64,000 bases of DNA from Parashewanella sp965200795 (GCA_965200795.1 CBDAVB010000013.1:124001-188000), one strand, 5' to 3'; numbered from the stretch's first letter, positions 36,621-46,373 are shown. Numbers and translations are program-made. Notes: a model not told the origin generated them from the letters alone.

Positions 36621-37151
36621 ATGAAGCACACTACAGAAGTGATGATAAAGGAAGCTGAGATTGAGCGGTTGCTGACTGAGCTCGCGGCGCGAATTAACGA
36701 ATATTACAAAGAAGATAAGCGTTTGTTAATGGTCGGGTTATTGAAAGGTTCAGCGGTATTCATGGCGGATCTGTGCCGTAAGATCAAAGGTCACGTTGAA
36801 ATTGATTTTATGGAAGTATCAAGTTACGGCAGCGGCATGAAAAGTTCATGCGACGTCAAAATCTTAAAAGATCTTCAATCTGATATCGCCGGCCGCGACG
36901 TACTGATAGTCGAGGATTTGATCGATTCAGGCAATACCCTGAATAAAGTCCGTGAAATGCTGCTTCTGAGAGATCCTAAAAGTTTAGCGATCTGTACGTT
37001 ATTGGATAAACCCTCACGCCGTGAAGTTGACGTGAATGTAGATTTTATCGGTCGCAGCATTCCTGATGAGTTTATTGTGGGTTACGGTATTGATTACGCC
37101 GAGCAGTACCGCAATTTACCCTATATCGCTAAGGTCATTCCCTTTGAATAG
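36621..37151 (+). CDS. hpt: Hypoxanthine phosphoribosyltransferase
   Basis: Purine salvage: hypoxanthine or guanine plus PRPP gives IMP or GMP. 176 residues. PRPP-binding loop is VLIVEDLIDSGNTL (about residues 94-107), with LLMVGLLKGSAVFMADL before it and PDEFIVGYGIDYAEQYRNLP at the end. Length and motifs fit Hpt of Vibrio and Shewanella. Own terminator at 37171. Confidence 0.95.
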   Translation: MKHTTEVMIKEAEIERLLTELAARINEYYKEDKRLLMVGLLKGSAVFMADLCRKIKGHVEIDFMEVSSYGSGMKSSCDVKILKDLQSDIAGRDVLIVEDLIDSGNTLNKVREMLLLRDPKSLAICTLLDKPSRREVDVNVDFIGRSIPDEFIVGYGIDYAEQYRNLPYIAKVIPFE

Positions 37152-37170
37152 TTTTAGTCATGTTCAGGTT

Positions 37171-37202
37171 AAAAGCCCTGAAGTAACAGTCAGGGCTTTT
37201 TT
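37171..37202 (+). terminator. Rho-independent terminator after hpt
   Basis: AAAAGCCCTG/CAGGGCTTTTTT stem with loop AAGTAACAGT. Confidence 0.9.
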
Positions 37203-37241
37203 CCGGTTATTCTTTGCGGTCATTTTGTTGGAGAAAGCAGT

Positions 37242-38168
37242 TTGAGCAGACCATTCGCATTAAAAATCCAAAACCTTAAAAAGACCTATAAGGGCGGTGT
37301 AGAAGCTGTTAAGGGCATTGATTTAAATGTCAGACAAGGGGATTTCTTCGCGCTTTTAGGGCCTAACGGTGCCGGTAAGTCGACGACTATCGGCATCATC
37401 AGCTCTTTAGTTCAGAAAACTCAGGGCAGCGTCAGTATCTTTGGCTACGACATTGATAAACAACTTGAACAAGCCAAGCTTTCACTGGGTTTAGTTCCGC
37501 AAGAGTTTAACTTCAATCAGTTTGAAACTGTTTTGCAAATCGTCGTTAATCAGGCCGGCTATTACGGCGTGCCTCGCAAACCGGCGCTAGAGCGCGCCGA
37601 AATCTACTTAACTCAGTTAGATTTATGGGCCAAGCGTCACAGTCCCTCCCGTGCCTTATCCGGCGGTATGAAACGACGTTTGATGATTGCGAGGGCCTTG
37701 ATCCATCAGCCTAAGCTTTTGATCCTTGACGAGCCGACGGCCGGCGTTGATATTGAACTGCGCCGCTCGATGTGGGAATTCTTAACCCGGATCAACGAGC
37801 GTGAAGGCGTGACGATCATTCTCACGACCCATTATCTGGAAGAGGCGGAGATGCTTTGTAAGAATATCGGCATTATTGATCAAGGTGAGCTGGTGGAGTG
37901 CACCAGCATGAAAAAGCTGCTGAGTAAGCTGAACGTCGAGACCTTTATTTTAGATATTAATGATGAACTAACCAAAGTGCCGGAGCTTGACGGGTTTTCC
38001 TGTCGTCTGATTGATGAGCGTACCCTTGAGGTTGACGTCAATAAAAATCAGAGTATCAATGAATTATTCGCTGTCGCGTCGGCGCGGGGTGTTGATGTCC
38101 GCTCAATGCGAAACAAAGCCAATCGTCTGGAAGAGTTATTTGTCAGCTTAGTGGAGGGCAAAAAGTGA
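37242..38168 (+). CDS. yadG: ABC transporter ATP-binding protein YadG
   Basis: 308 residues. Walker A GPNGAGKST (about 42-50), signature motif LSGGMKRRL, Walker B LLILDEPTAGVD and switch histidine in TTHYLEEAE. Starts at TTG 37242 with GGAG 10 bp upstream; no ATG is near. The stop overlaps the permease start by 4 bp. Matches E. coli YadG, whose substrate is unknown. It follows hpt, as yadG does in E. coli (hpt-can-yadG). Confidence 0.9.
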   Translation: MSRPFALKIQNLKKTYKGGVEAVKGIDLNVRQGDFFALLGPNGAGKSTTIGIISSLVQKTQGSVSIFGYDIDKQLEQAKLSLGLVPQEFNFNQFETVLQIVVNQAGYYGVPRKPALERAEIYLTQLDLWAKRHSPSRALSGGMKRRLMIARALIHQPKLLILDEPTAGVDIELRRSMWEFLTRINEREGVTIILTTHYLEEAEMLCKNIGIIDQGELVECTSMKKLLSKLNVETFILDINDELTKVPELDGFSCRLIDERTLEVDVNKNQSINELFAVASARGVDVRSMRNKANRLEELFVSLVEGKK

Positions 38169-38935
38169 GACTGCTGTACTGGATTGCCTTTAAGAGCATC
38201 GTAATTAAAGAGATAAATCGTTTTACTCGTATCTGGGTACAGACATTAGTGCCGCCGGCCATTACCATGACGCTGTATTTTTTAATTTTCGGCAGTTTAG
38301 TGGGCAGCCGAATAGGGAACATGGAAGGTTTCAGCTATATGGAGTTTATCGCTCCGGGGCTGATTATGATGACAGTGATTACTAACTCATTCTCAAATGT
38401 CGCAAGCTCATTTTACAGCGCGAAATTTCAGCGGAATCTTGAGGAAATCATGGTCGCCCCCGTTCCGCATTATGTATTGATTGCCGGATATGTCGGAGGC
38501 GGTGTGGCCCGGGGACTTATCGTCGGCTGTATTGTTACCGCCGTCGCAATGTTATTCGTCGAGATTCAGCCGCATTCTGTTCCTATCGTAATCCTGACCG
38601 TAGTGCTGACATCCGTTTTGTTCGCATTGGGCGGATTAGTGAATGCGGTATTCGCCAGAAGCTTTGATGACATCAGTATTATCCCGACTTTTGTTCTGAC
38701 GCCGCTCACTTATCTGGGCGGTGTGTTTTATTCTCTGTCGCTGTTACCTCCGTTTTGGAAAGGCGTCGCGCAGGCGAACCCCGTGGTTTATATGATTAAT
38801 GCGTTCCGGTACGGGTTCTTGGGTTATTCGGATATCAGTGTCGGCGTGTCAATCTCGGTCATTATCGCCTTTTGCGCCGGTTTGTTTGCGATTGCTTATT
38901 ACCTGATTTCAAAAGGGATCGGTTTACGAACTTAG
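38165..38935 (+). CDS. yadH: ABC-2 type permease YadH
   Basis: 256 residues with six predicted membrane helices. FTRIWVQTLVPPAITMTLYF at the N-terminus, FSYMEFIAPGLIMMTVITNS and FVLTPLTYLGGVFYSLSLLP are typical of the DrrB/NodJ/YadH permeases. Starts at GTG overlapping yadG, forming an exporter with it. Substrate unknown. Confidence 0.9.
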   Translation: MRLLYWIAFKSIVIKEINRFTRIWVQTLVPPAITMTLYFLIFGSLVGSRIGNMEGFSYMEFIAPGLIMMTVITNSFSNVASSFYSAKFQRNLEEIMVAPVPHYVLIAGYVGGGVARGLIVGCIVTAVAMLFVEIQPHSVPIVILTVVLTSVLFALGGLVNAVFARSFDDISIIPTFVLTPLTYLGGVFYSLSLLPPFWKGVAQANPVVYMINAFRYGFLGYSDISVGVSISVIIAFCAGLFAIAYYLISKGIGLRT

Positions 38936-38973
38936 AATTGTCCCGTAATCCTGAAAAGCTTAAAATAAGATAC

Positions 38974-39001
38974 GAAAAAGGAGCGCTTAAGCTCCTTTTA
39001 C
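38974..39001. terminator. Bidirectional terminator between yadH and the outer-membrane protein gene
   Basis: AAAAAGGAGC/GCTCCTTTTA around GCTTAA; works in both directions for the convergent genes. Confidence 0.8.
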
Positions 39002-39020
39002 TGCATCAGTGGCGCGGTGA

Positions 39021-39593
39021 CTAGAATTTATATCTCATACCGAGCTTCCAGCCGTCGAGATCAAAATAATCACCGTCGATTTTTAAGTACCCTAAGTTCG
39101 CCGCAAGCCGCGGATTAAATTGATAACCCACACCAGCGCCGTAACCAAAGCGAGTTTCTTTATACTGAACTTTATCTGTGCCGCCGTCACCATAATAAGT
39201 CGTTCCTTTTAAGTAATATCTGGTGTATTGAGGCTGAACATAGGCATAGAATTCAGGCGTGAAGTTAAACTGCGCTCTTAGATTGAAACCATAAAGCTGA
39301 TTGATTTTTGCCTCAGATTTACCATTACCGGTTTCATCATCTGTAAAAGTGTAGTCATCATCTTTGACATTGAACGCATATTGAACTTCAGGGATTACCG
39401 AGAAATTTTCATTTACGGGGATCTCAAAGCCGACGGACGTTGAAATTAATCCGAAGTTCAAGTCCTTATTAGCGTCTGTGGCATCATTTTTAGATATGCC
39501 CAGATTAATGTAGCTTAAATCTCCGGTCCAGTTTGCCAGACAAGAACCTGAGACACCAGCGATAACTGCAGCAAAAAGTACTTTTTTTATCAT
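39021..39593 (-). CDS. Small outer-membrane beta-barrel protein
   Basis: 190 residues from ATG 39593, which has AGAGG upstream; a TTG two codons earlier is an artefact. Signal peptide MIKKVLFAAVIAGVSGSCLA, then alternating strands rich in aromatic residues (FGLISTSVGFEIPV, FYAYVQPQYTRYYLKG, RFGYGAGVGYQFNP). It ends LGMRYKF, with the C-terminal phenylalanine used for barrel assembly. Eight strands are likely, as in opacity-type porins. Specific role unknown. Confidence 0.85.
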   Translation of the reverse strand: MIKKVLFAAVIAGVSGSCLANWTGDLSYINLGISKNDATDANKDLNFGLISTSVGFEIPVNENFSVIPEVQYAFNVKDDDYTFTDDETGNGKSEAKINQLYGFNLRAQFNFTPEFYAYVQPQYTRYYLKGTTYYGDGGTDKVQYKETRFGYGAGVGYQFNPRLAANLGYLKIDGDYFDLDGWKLGMRYKF

Positions 39594-39599
39594 ATACAA

Positions 39600-40096
39600 C
39601 CTCTGATTTTAGTCTTAATGTATCAATTTTGATATCAGCTTGAACGGCATAATTTGTTACTTAGCTCTGCCGCGGAAATTTGAACACAAACTGAATCTGA
39701 TCGGGGACGTATATTAAATGGACTATTTTGAAAAGTTCAATGTAATTTACATTAAATAAAATTAATAAAGTTATAATTTGTGATTTATTGATACAAAAAA
39801 GTTATTTTAAAATTTAAACTGTATATATAAATGAACGTTTAAAATAATAAATTATAAAAATATTGTATTATTTGTTGTTCAAGTTGAGAACGTCTTTTTG
39901 TCAGGCTGTCGAACGTCAGACAGTTAAATTTATTTTCTCATCATCCTGGAAAAGCAGCCGTCGGCGCTCTTAAACGCGGAGAAAATAACCGAATAGCCGT
40001 GGCAGCCTGTTAATATGCGACCGGAGGTAGCAGGAGTACCGGTTTTTGTAACTCGCCGGCTTTGCTGATTTCCTTCTTTATATCTTACTTTTTGTT
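39600..40096. other. AT-rich non-coding region
   Basis: No convincing frame. It should contain the promoter of the outer-membrane protein gene near 39610-39700. Around 39890-40060 a GC-richer block (GAACGTC...GACAGTT, then TTAAACGCGGAGAAAATAACC) looks like a decayed repeat, but I cannot assign it. Confidence 0.4.
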
Positions 40097-40333
40097 TCAA
40101 AAAGATAATTTCTGTGAAATCAACTTGATAAGTTTATCATGAGGCGCGTTAACATCATTCAGTAGTGCTTCTGAAGAACCCGTTTCATCGGCGTCTGAGT
40201 TAATTTTAATTATTACGTAATTTTTATTGTTAATTTTCATATAACTATATTGATTATGATAAATAAAGTGACCACAGACGAGGTTATCATCCTTAATGCT
40301 GTTATAGAGTGTATATGCACCAGATGGAAGCAC
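40097..40333 (-). CDS. Small hypothetical protein
   Basis: 78 codons, MLPSGAYTLYNSIKDDNLVC to LIKLISQKLSF. No signal peptide, membrane helix or known family. It has a plausible amino-acid composition (YMKINNKNYVIIKINSD) but no clear ribosome site, and it lies in a long AT-rich gap, so it may be the end of a decayed gene. Confidence 0.35.
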   Translation of the reverse strand: MLPSGAYTLYNSIKDDNLVCGHFIYHNQYSYMKINNKNYVIIKINSDADETGSSEALLNDVNAPHDKLIKLISQKLSF

Positions 40334-40584
40334 GATAGCTGAAATGAATAAAAGACCGGAGTTTTTGTGCGTTTTTAAACCATATTTTATAAAATACCTT
40401 TATTTTTAGCTGATTATATTAACAGCATGAGTGCTTCATACCGATATTCGAACAGTAACCTTAAATATTAACTGAATTTGACAATTAGTATAATTTAGAA
40501 CAAAGCGATCTTGTTATTCTTACATAAAATCAGTCACTTTAGAATAACCGGATTAATGGCTACTGTTAATTTTGAAGGCTGGCT

Positions 40585-41346
40585 ATGAGTAAATTACTGT
40601 GTCAACATGAAACCCACATCACTTATATCACCATCAATAATCATGAAAAGCGTAATGCCGTAGATAACGGCATGTCGAGAGAAATCATGCATTATTTACT
40701 GGAAGCTGAGGCGGAAGAGCAGCGTGCGGTCGTTATCAAATCAAATACAGTAAAAGGTGTTTTTTCAGCGGGACATGATTTAAGTGACTTATTAGAAAAT
40801 GAAAATATTTCAGATGATCCGATGTTTGAGATGTTTAATGTTATTTCTGAATTATCTCTGCCGGTCATTTTACAAGTTGACGGTGATGTATACGCCGGCG
40901 GAGTCATGTTGCTCATGTACGCGGATCTGGTTTACGCCACCTCTAATTCAAGGTTGTGTATGACAGCGAATAAACTCGGCCTGCCCTTGCCGCTGTTAAG
41001 TTATAAGAAGTGGTTATCTGTCATGGGAAGTCACAAAGCGAAAGAACTGTTTTTTACCGCCGCTCCTATCAGCGCTGAAGAAGCCCACATCGCAAACATC
41101 ATAAATGAAGTATTTGAAACACAGGAAGCTTTAGCTGATAAAGTGCGGACAGTATGTCAGCAAATCGTGGATTGCAGCTCCGCAGGTGTAGCGAACAGTA
41201 AAAAACAAATTAACGCGCTCGCGGGTCAAATCGCTATTTCTTACCAGTCAGCCGTGGATATCGAAGCTGAAAAGCAGGCGATTATCCGCGGCGATGAAAC
41301 TCAGAACCGAGTTACGGCACTTCTGAACTCTCTTCGCAAACATTAA
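40585..41346 (+). CDS. Crotonase-family enzyme, ScpB (methylmalonyl-CoA decarboxylase)-like
   Basis: 253 residues. GVFSAGHDLSDL matches the FSAGHDIHEL oxyanion segment of E. coli ScpB. MTANKLGLPLPLLSYKKWLS then ELFFTAAPISAEEAHIANII match ScpB's MTPVNLGVPYNL and ELIFTASPITAQRALAVGIL. It lacks the pair of glutamates used by enoyl-CoA hydratases, so decarboxylation is more likely than hydration. It sits 29 bp upstream of a CaiB-type CoA-transferase, so the two probably form a two-gene operon on the same CoA ester. Substrate unproven. Confidence 0.7.
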   Translation: MSKLLCQHETHITYITINNHEKRNAVDNGMSREIMHYLLEAEAEEQRAVVIKSNTVKGVFSAGHDLSDLLENENISDDPMFEMFNVISELSLPVILQVDGDVYAGGVMLLMYADLVYATSNSRLCMTANKLGLPLPLLSYKKWLSVMGSHKAKELFFTAAPISAEEAHIANIINEVFETQEALADKVRTVCQQIVDCSSAGVANSKKQINALAGQIAISYQSAVDIEAEKQAIIRGDETQNRVTALLNSLRKH

Positions 41347-41375
41347 CTCAGTTTCAGTAATTTAAAGGTAATGAT

Positions 41376-42509
41376 ATGAAAACAGATATTTTAAATAAGC
41401 TTGTTGTTGTTGACTTTAGTCATGCTTTGGCCGGACCGTACTGTACCGAATTACTCGCAAAAAATGGTGCGAGAGTCATTAAAATTGAACGACCTGAAAC
41501 AGGGGATATGATGCGAGCGGTTTATCCGTTTGATGATGAAGGGATATCCATTGCCTGGGCTGGCGTGAATGCCGGAAAGGAAAGTGTTGAATTAGATTTA
41601 AAATCAGAAGATCACCTTAAGATTGTCAGAAATATCATAAAACAAGCGGATGTTCTGGTGGAAAACTTCCGGCCGGGAGTAATGGACAGACTGGGGCTGG
41701 GTTATGAGGCGATGAATGAACTCAATCCTAAGCTGGTTTACACCTCGGTTTCCGGATTCGGAGCCACGGGTCCGATGTCGCACCTGCCCGGTTTTGATCT
41801 AATAGGACAAGGCTATTCGGGGCTGATGGCGGTGAACGGCGATTTAGAGAAAAATGAAGGCCGGGTCGGTTTCCCGATCGGTGACATCAGCGCCGGGATG
41901 TGGGCCTATATGTCACTGATGACGGCTTTGTATTCCCGTGAGCGGACCGGGAAAGGAGCGTATGTTGACGTTTCTATGCTTGACGGTTTGTATGCCATGA
42001 TGCCGTCAGAAGTGCTTGCTTACACTAAACTGGGCGAAGTCGCTCATTGCAGTGGTAATGCTGATCCTCTGGTCGCTCCTTTCGCCGCTATAAAGACCAG
42101 AGATAGCGTCATTATTGTAGCTGTGCTGGGGGGCAAGCTTTGGCATGAGTTTTGTGCCGCGATTGACAAAGAGGAGCTTTTCGATGATCCGCGCTTTAAG
42201 ACAAATAAGGACAGGATTGAGAACCGGACTGAGCTTCGTAAAATTGTGCGTCCTGTTTTTAAAACAAAAACAACTCAGGACTGGCAGGAAATCCTGACCG
42301 CGAGGGGGATTCCTAATGGTTTAGTAAACGATTTAGAACAAAGCAGTAACATGGAGCAGATTGAACACAGGAAGATGATTATTGAAGCGGGGAAATATAA
42401 AATTACGGGAAATCCGATGAAAATCAGTACCGCGATACAAACTTCTTTAATGGAAAACCCGCAACCGCTTGGTAAATCGACAAAGAAGGTTGTCAAAGAA
42501 TTCAGTTAG
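41376..42509 (+). CDS. CaiB/BaiF-family (family III) CoA-transferase
   Basis: 377 residues. Starts KLVVVDFSHALAGPYCTELL with GARVIKIERPETGDMMR, ENFRPGVMDRLGLGYE, SVSGFGATGP and GFDLIGQGYSGLMAVNG, then FPIGDISAGMWAYMSLMTAL. The catalytic aspartate is in the GDISAG motif. Moves CoA between carboxylic acids by a ternary mechanism. In E. coli the scp cluster uses a class I transferase with ScpB, so this pairing is different. Confidence 0.88.
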   Translation: MKTDILNKLVVVDFSHALAGPYCTELLAKNGARVIKIERPETGDMMRAVYPFDDEGISIAWAGVNAGKESVELDLKSEDHLKIVRNIIKQADVLVENFRPGVMDRLGLGYEAMNELNPKLVYTSVSGFGATGPMSHLPGFDLIGQGYSGLMAVNGDLEKNEGRVGFPIGDISAGMWAYMSLMTALYSRERTGKGAYVDVSMLDGLYAMMPSEVLAYTKLGEVAHCSGNADPLVAPFAAIKTRDSVIIVAVLGGKLWHEFCAAIDKEELFDDPRFKTNKDRIENRTELRKIVRPVFKTKTTQDWQEILTARGIPNGLVNDLEQSSNMEQIEHRKMIIEAGKYKITGNPMKISTAIQTSLMENPQPLGKSTKKVVKEFS

Positions 42510-42665
42510 CCTCCGAGGAAAACCATTTGCTCTGTAGTTAATCCTTTAACCTAAAAAACTCAGTTGAAAGCTTTAAACGGCGCTGAGAACGTATCCGACT
42601 GAGCTTTGTAGTTTAAATCGCGGGAATATTGATCTCATCGAGCGAGCCTGAGATCGAACTGTCCC

Positions 42666-43520
42666 TTAATTGATAACAAAGTACTGATTATCAATCAGAC
42701 GAGTGGTACCAAGAACGGCCGCGACTAAAACGACCAGTTCTTTATCGTCATCTCGGACGTCCTTCATGGTGTTAGCGTTACGAATGATGATGTAATCGGT
42801 ATTAAAACCCGCCCGGTTCAGTTTTTGCGCCGCTTTGTCCAGAACGGACTGACGCGCTTTGCCCTGACTGACTTCGCGAATCACTTCATCAAGTACTTTC
42901 TTAATGATGCCCGCGCGCGCTCTTTCCTCGCTGGTAAGGTAATTATTACGTGAACTCATGGCTAAGCCGTTGGCCTCACGACAGGTGTCCGCCCCAATGA
43001 TCTTTACAGGCAGCGCCAGCTCTTCAACCATGGTTTTAATGATTATCAGCTGCTGATAATCTTTACGGCCGAAAATCGCGAAATCCGGTTGTACGATGTT
43101 GAGCAGCTTGAGGACGACGGTTGCCACACCAGTAAAGAATCCCGGTCTGCTGGCGCTTTCACCGCAGTTACCGGCGGCATCCTCAGGCACGGTAACTTTA
43201 GTGTGATTATTAGTGCCATTCGGGTACATTTGCTTAGCGGTCGGCGTGAAAACGAGTTCAGCGCCTGCGGCGGAGAGTTTTTCCAGATCCGCCTCCGGGG
43301 TTTTCGGATAGGTGTCCAGATCCTCATGAGCCGCGAATTGCATCGGATTAACAAAAATAGAGGCGACGACATGATCGGCCTGTTTTAAACCTTCTGTTAT
43401 CAGTGAAATATGGCCGGCGTGTAAATTGCCCATGGTCGGCACAAAGGCGACGGTATCACCCGCGGCTTTCCATTGTCGGACTCGCCGGCGGACTGATTCA
43501 ACTTCTGTGGTGACTTTCAT
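42666..43520 (-). CDS. panC: Pantothenate synthetase
   Basis: Joins pantoate and beta-alanine with ATP. 284 residues. Motifs are FVPTMGNLHAGHISLI (nucleotidyl transferase HxGH type), SIFVNPMQFAAHEDLDTYPK, FGRKDYQQLIIIKTMV, and the KMSKS equivalent AMSSRNNYLT. Last gene of the pcnB-folK-panB-panC run. A remnant of the family B end (GAACTGTCCCTTAA) touches its 3' end. Confidence 0.96.
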   Translation of the reverse strand: MKVTTEVESVRRRVRQWKAAGDTVAFVPTMGNLHAGHISLITEGLKQADHVVASIFVNPMQFAAHEDLDTYPKTPEADLEKLSAAGAELVFTPTAKQMYPNGTNNHTKVTVPEDAAGNCGESASRPGFFTGVATVVLKLLNIVQPDFAIFGRKDYQQLIIIKTMVEELALPVKIIGADTCREANGLAMSSRNNYLTSEERARAGIIKKVLDEVIREVSQGKARQSVLDKAAQKLNRAGFNTDYIIIRNANTMKDVRDDDKELVVLVAAVLGTTRLIDNQYFVIN

Positions 43521-43543
43521 TGGACGCTGCTCGGTTTATTTAC

Positions 43544-44338
43544 TTAGTTGAACGTGTGCTCATCACCCGGGAATGTGCCGTCAGCCACTTCGGTGATGAA
43601 AGCTTTTACCGCGGCTCTGATCCCGCCGGTCTGAGCAAGATAATTTTTTGAGAAGCGCGGGATATAGCCGCTGCTGATCCCCAGGATATCGTGCATCACC
43701 AGAATCTGACCGTCAGTGTCTTTACCCGCGCCAATGCCGATTACCGGAATCGTCAGGGTTTGAGTTATCTTTGCGGCTAAGTCGGCCGGAATGCATTCCA
43801 GAACCAGTAACCGGGCTCCGGCTTTTTCAACGGCTCTGGCTTCTTCTAAAATGCGCCCGGCATTATCCTCACCGCGGCCTTGAATTTTAAATCCGCCGAA
43901 TACGTTGACCGACTGCGGGGTTAAACCTAAATGAGCGCAAACAGGTATGCCGCGCTCAGTCAGCATTGAAATGCTTTCAAGCAGCCAGTGACCGCCCTCT
44001 AATTTAACCATGCCGGCGCCGGCACGCATCAGGGCGGCGGCATTTTCCATGGTTTGCTCCGCGGTGGCGTAGCTCATAAACGGCATATCAGCGATAAGCA
44101 GTGTTCTTTCAACACTATTACTGACACACCGCACATGGTAAGCCACGTCGGCGACGGAAACCGGAATCGTGTCTTTTCTGCCTTGAATCACCATGCCTAA
44201 TGAGTCTCCGACAAGGAGCACATCAATGCCCTCCTGATCAAACGCCGCGGCGAAGCTTGAATCATAAGCGGTTAACGCGGAGAACTTTTTACCTTCCTGT
44301 TTAAATTTAAACAGGGTAGAGGTGGTGACTTTTGACAT
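43544..44338 (-). CDS. panB: 3-methyl-2-oxobutanoate hydroxymethyltransferase
   Basis: First step of pantothenate synthesis. 264 residues from ATG 44338 (MSKVTTSTLFKFK), the usual family length; a TTG at 44353 is less likely. Motifs are ALTAYDSSFAAAFDQEGIDV, LLVGDSLGMVIQG, MVKLEGGHW, GLTPQSVNVFGGFKIQGR and VIGIGAG. Lies 23 bp upstream of panC. Confidence 0.96.
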   Translation of the reverse strand: MSKVTTSTLFKFKQEGKKFSALTAYDSSFAAAFDQEGIDVLLVGDSLGMVIQGRKDTIPVSVADVAYHVRCVSNSVERTLLIADMPFMSYATAEQTMENAAALMRAGAGMVKLEGGHWLLESISMLTERGIPVCAHLGLTPQSVNVFGGFKIQGRGEDNAGRILEEARAVEKAGARLLVLECIPADLAAKITQTLTIPVIGIGAGKDTDGQILVMHDILGISSGYIPRFSKNYLAQTGGIRAAVKAFITEVADGTFPGDEHTFN

Positions 44339-44371
44339 AACAGTATTTACCAAAATAAACGCATGTTGAAT

Positions 44372-44884
44372 TTATAAGGTAAATTCGCTTTCGCCGCAAG
44401 GCTCTGTGTCAAGTCGCTGTAATTCAGTTCGCATATGATTGTTAACCAGACTTGCCAGCGGCGTTCCGCACGGCAGTGACAAAGCCGGTGCGATATCGCT
44501 CAGCGGAAGCAGTACGAAGCTTCGATGTTTCATGCCGCGGTGGGGCACGGTTAAACGCTCAGATTCTATGATTTCATTGCCGTAAAGCAAAATATCTAAG
44601 TCAAGCGTTCTGGGTCCCCAGCGCATTTCACGTACCCTTCCCTGCTGATTTTCTATGGCTTGAAGCGCGTCCAGTAACTCAACCGCGGAAAGCGAAGTTT
44701 CAAAACCGGTGACCGCGTTCACGTAATCAGGCTGCTCAACGTCTCCCATCGGCACCGATCGGTAATAGGGCGAAACCTGAAAAGTTCCGTTTGCGGAGAT
44801 TTCTTTAATCGCGCCGCAGGCGCTGTTGAGCTGTGAGACCGGCCGCCGCAGGTTTGCCCCCAGCGCGACAAATACCTCAGTCAT
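44372..44884 (-). CDS. folK: 2-amino-4-hydroxy-6-hydroxymethyldihydropteridine pyrophosphokinase
   Basis: Folate synthesis. 170 residues from ATG 44884 (MTEVFVALGANLRRPVSQLN), which overlaps the pcnB stop by 8 bp (ATGACTGA). An upstream start at 44965 would add 27 residues absent from the family. The signature is WGPRTLDLDILLYG, with TVPHRGMKHRSFVLLPLSDI following. Confidence 0.95.
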   Translation of the reverse strand: MTEVFVALGANLRRPVSQLNSACGAIKEISANGTFQVSPYYRSVPMGDVEQPDYVNAVTGFETSLSAVELLDALQAIENQQGRVREMRWGPRTLDLDILLYGNEIIESERLTVPHRGMKHRSFVLLPLSDIAPALSLPCGTPLASLVNNHMRTELQRLDTEPCGESEFTL

Positions 44885-46292
44885 TGTTTTCCTGCTTTGG
44901 TTTGGCGCGGCGACGGCGCCGCTGACTATTGCGCTTAGGCTGATTTTTACCGGCTTCGCGGGCAATCCGCGCGCGGTTTTCTTCGTCAGCGTTCACAAAC
45001 GATTTCCACCAGTCGGCTAAGCTTGTGACTTTGTCTGATTCAATGGAACCCCGCAGTTGCAGCAAATCGTACGCGGCGCGGAATTTCGGATGATCGACTA
45101 ACTTAAAGGCGCGCGCGCTCCGGCTCTTTTCAAGGCGCGGCTGTAACTGCCAGATATCTTTGGTCACGGTACTGAAACGGCGCGGAATAGCGATGGTTCG
45201 GCACTGCTCTTCAATCACGTCGGCCATGGCCGTAACAAAGGCATCGTATAACGGCAGGCCGCTTTCAAGCACGATATCCCGGGCTTTGTGCTGCAGCGGG
45301 TACCAAAGTATGGCGGCATAGAAAAACGCCGGTGTAACGGATTTTTCGCGGCGAATCCGTGAGTCAGTATTGGTAAGCGTTTGCAGTAACATGCGTTTCA
45401 GATTGTCGTCATGCTCATCCCGCATGGCTTTGGTGATTTGCGGGAACAAAGGCTCAAAAAGACCGAATTTCTGCATTAAATCGTAATTCTCAACCGCCTT
45501 ACCGCTGAAGAACATTTTCAGTACTTCCTCAAACATACGCGCCGCCGGAATGTCTCGCAGCAGCGGCGCCAGAGCCAGAATCGGCCTGACGGTGTGGTTG
45601 TCGATGCTCATGTTCAGTTTCGTCGCGAAACGCACGGCGCGGATCATTCTTACCGGATCCTCACGGTAGCGGGTTTCCGGGTCGCCGATCATACGAATAA
45701 CGCCGTTATTCAGATCCCGCATACCGCCGCCGTAACTGCGAATCGAGTAATCACTGATATCGTAATACAGCGCGTTCACGGTGAAATCACGGCGTTCGGC
45801 ATCCTCACCAATGGTGCCGTAAACGTTATCTCTTAACAGACGGCCTTCGGCATTTGATTTAGAGATGTTGCCGCTTTTTCGGGTGTCATGGTGTCCGCGG
45901 AATGTCGCCACTTCAATGACGTCACGCCCGAAGACAATATGAGCCAGACGAAATCTGCGTCCGATGAGACGACAGTTTCTGAATAAACGTTTAATTTCCT
46001 CCGGCCTGGCGTCGGTGACGACATCAAAATCTTTCGGTTTCAGGCCAAGCAGAATATCACGCACCCCGCCACCGACGAGATAAGCCTGAAAGCCTGACTT
46101 ATGCAGGCGGTATAAGACTTTTAAGGCGTTTTCACTAATTTGGCGACGTGAAATCGAATGCGCGTTTCTCGGCACGATTTCGAGCGCTAAATCAGAAGAT
46201 TGACTTGAATGGTTACTGTTATTCGTAGCGGCTGACTCATTAAAAAGCTGCTTACAAAACTGACTGATGCGGCGTAAGATAAGGCACCTCAA
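44877..46292 (-). CDS. pcnB: Poly(A) polymerase I
   Basis: Adds poly(A) tails that promote RNA decay. 471 residues. Nucleotidyltransferase motif LVGGGVRDILLGLKPKDFDV (about residues 72-91), with GRDVIEVATFRG, RRDFTVNALYYD and RYREDPVRMIRAVRFATKLN. It ends in an Arg/Lys-rich tail (RRRRRAKPKQ), typical of PcnB and not of CCA-adding enzymes. The start may be later than 46292, as the first 45 residues are poorly conserved. Confidence 0.93.
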   Translation of the reverse strand: MRCLILRRISQFCKQLFNESAATNNSNHSSQSSDLALEIVPRNAHSISRRQISENALKVLYRLHKSGFQAYLVGGGVRDILLGLKPKDFDVVTDARPEEIKRLFRNCRLIGRRFRLAHIVFGRDVIEVATFRGHHDTRKSGNISKSNAEGRLLRDNVYGTIGEDAERRDFTVNALYYDISDYSIRSYGGGMRDLNNGVIRMIGDPETRYREDPVRMIRAVRFATKLNMSIDNHTVRPILALAPLLRDIPAARMFEEVLKMFFSGKAVENYDLMQKFGLFEPLFPQITKAMRDEHDDNLKRMLLQTLTNTDSRIRREKSVTPAFFYAAILWYPLQHKARDIVLESGLPLYDAFVTAMADVIEEQCRTIAIPRRFSTVTKDIWQLQPRLEKSRSARAFKLVDHPKFRAAYDLLQLRGSIESDKVTSLADWWKSFVNADEENRARIAREAGKNQPKRNSQRRRRRAKPKQENND

Positions 46293-46373
46293 GCTGTAGA
46301 TTTAAACGTAGCGAAAAATTCGGCGGATATGATATAACAAAGTTGAGTTATTGCATAATTGAGAACAGGGATC

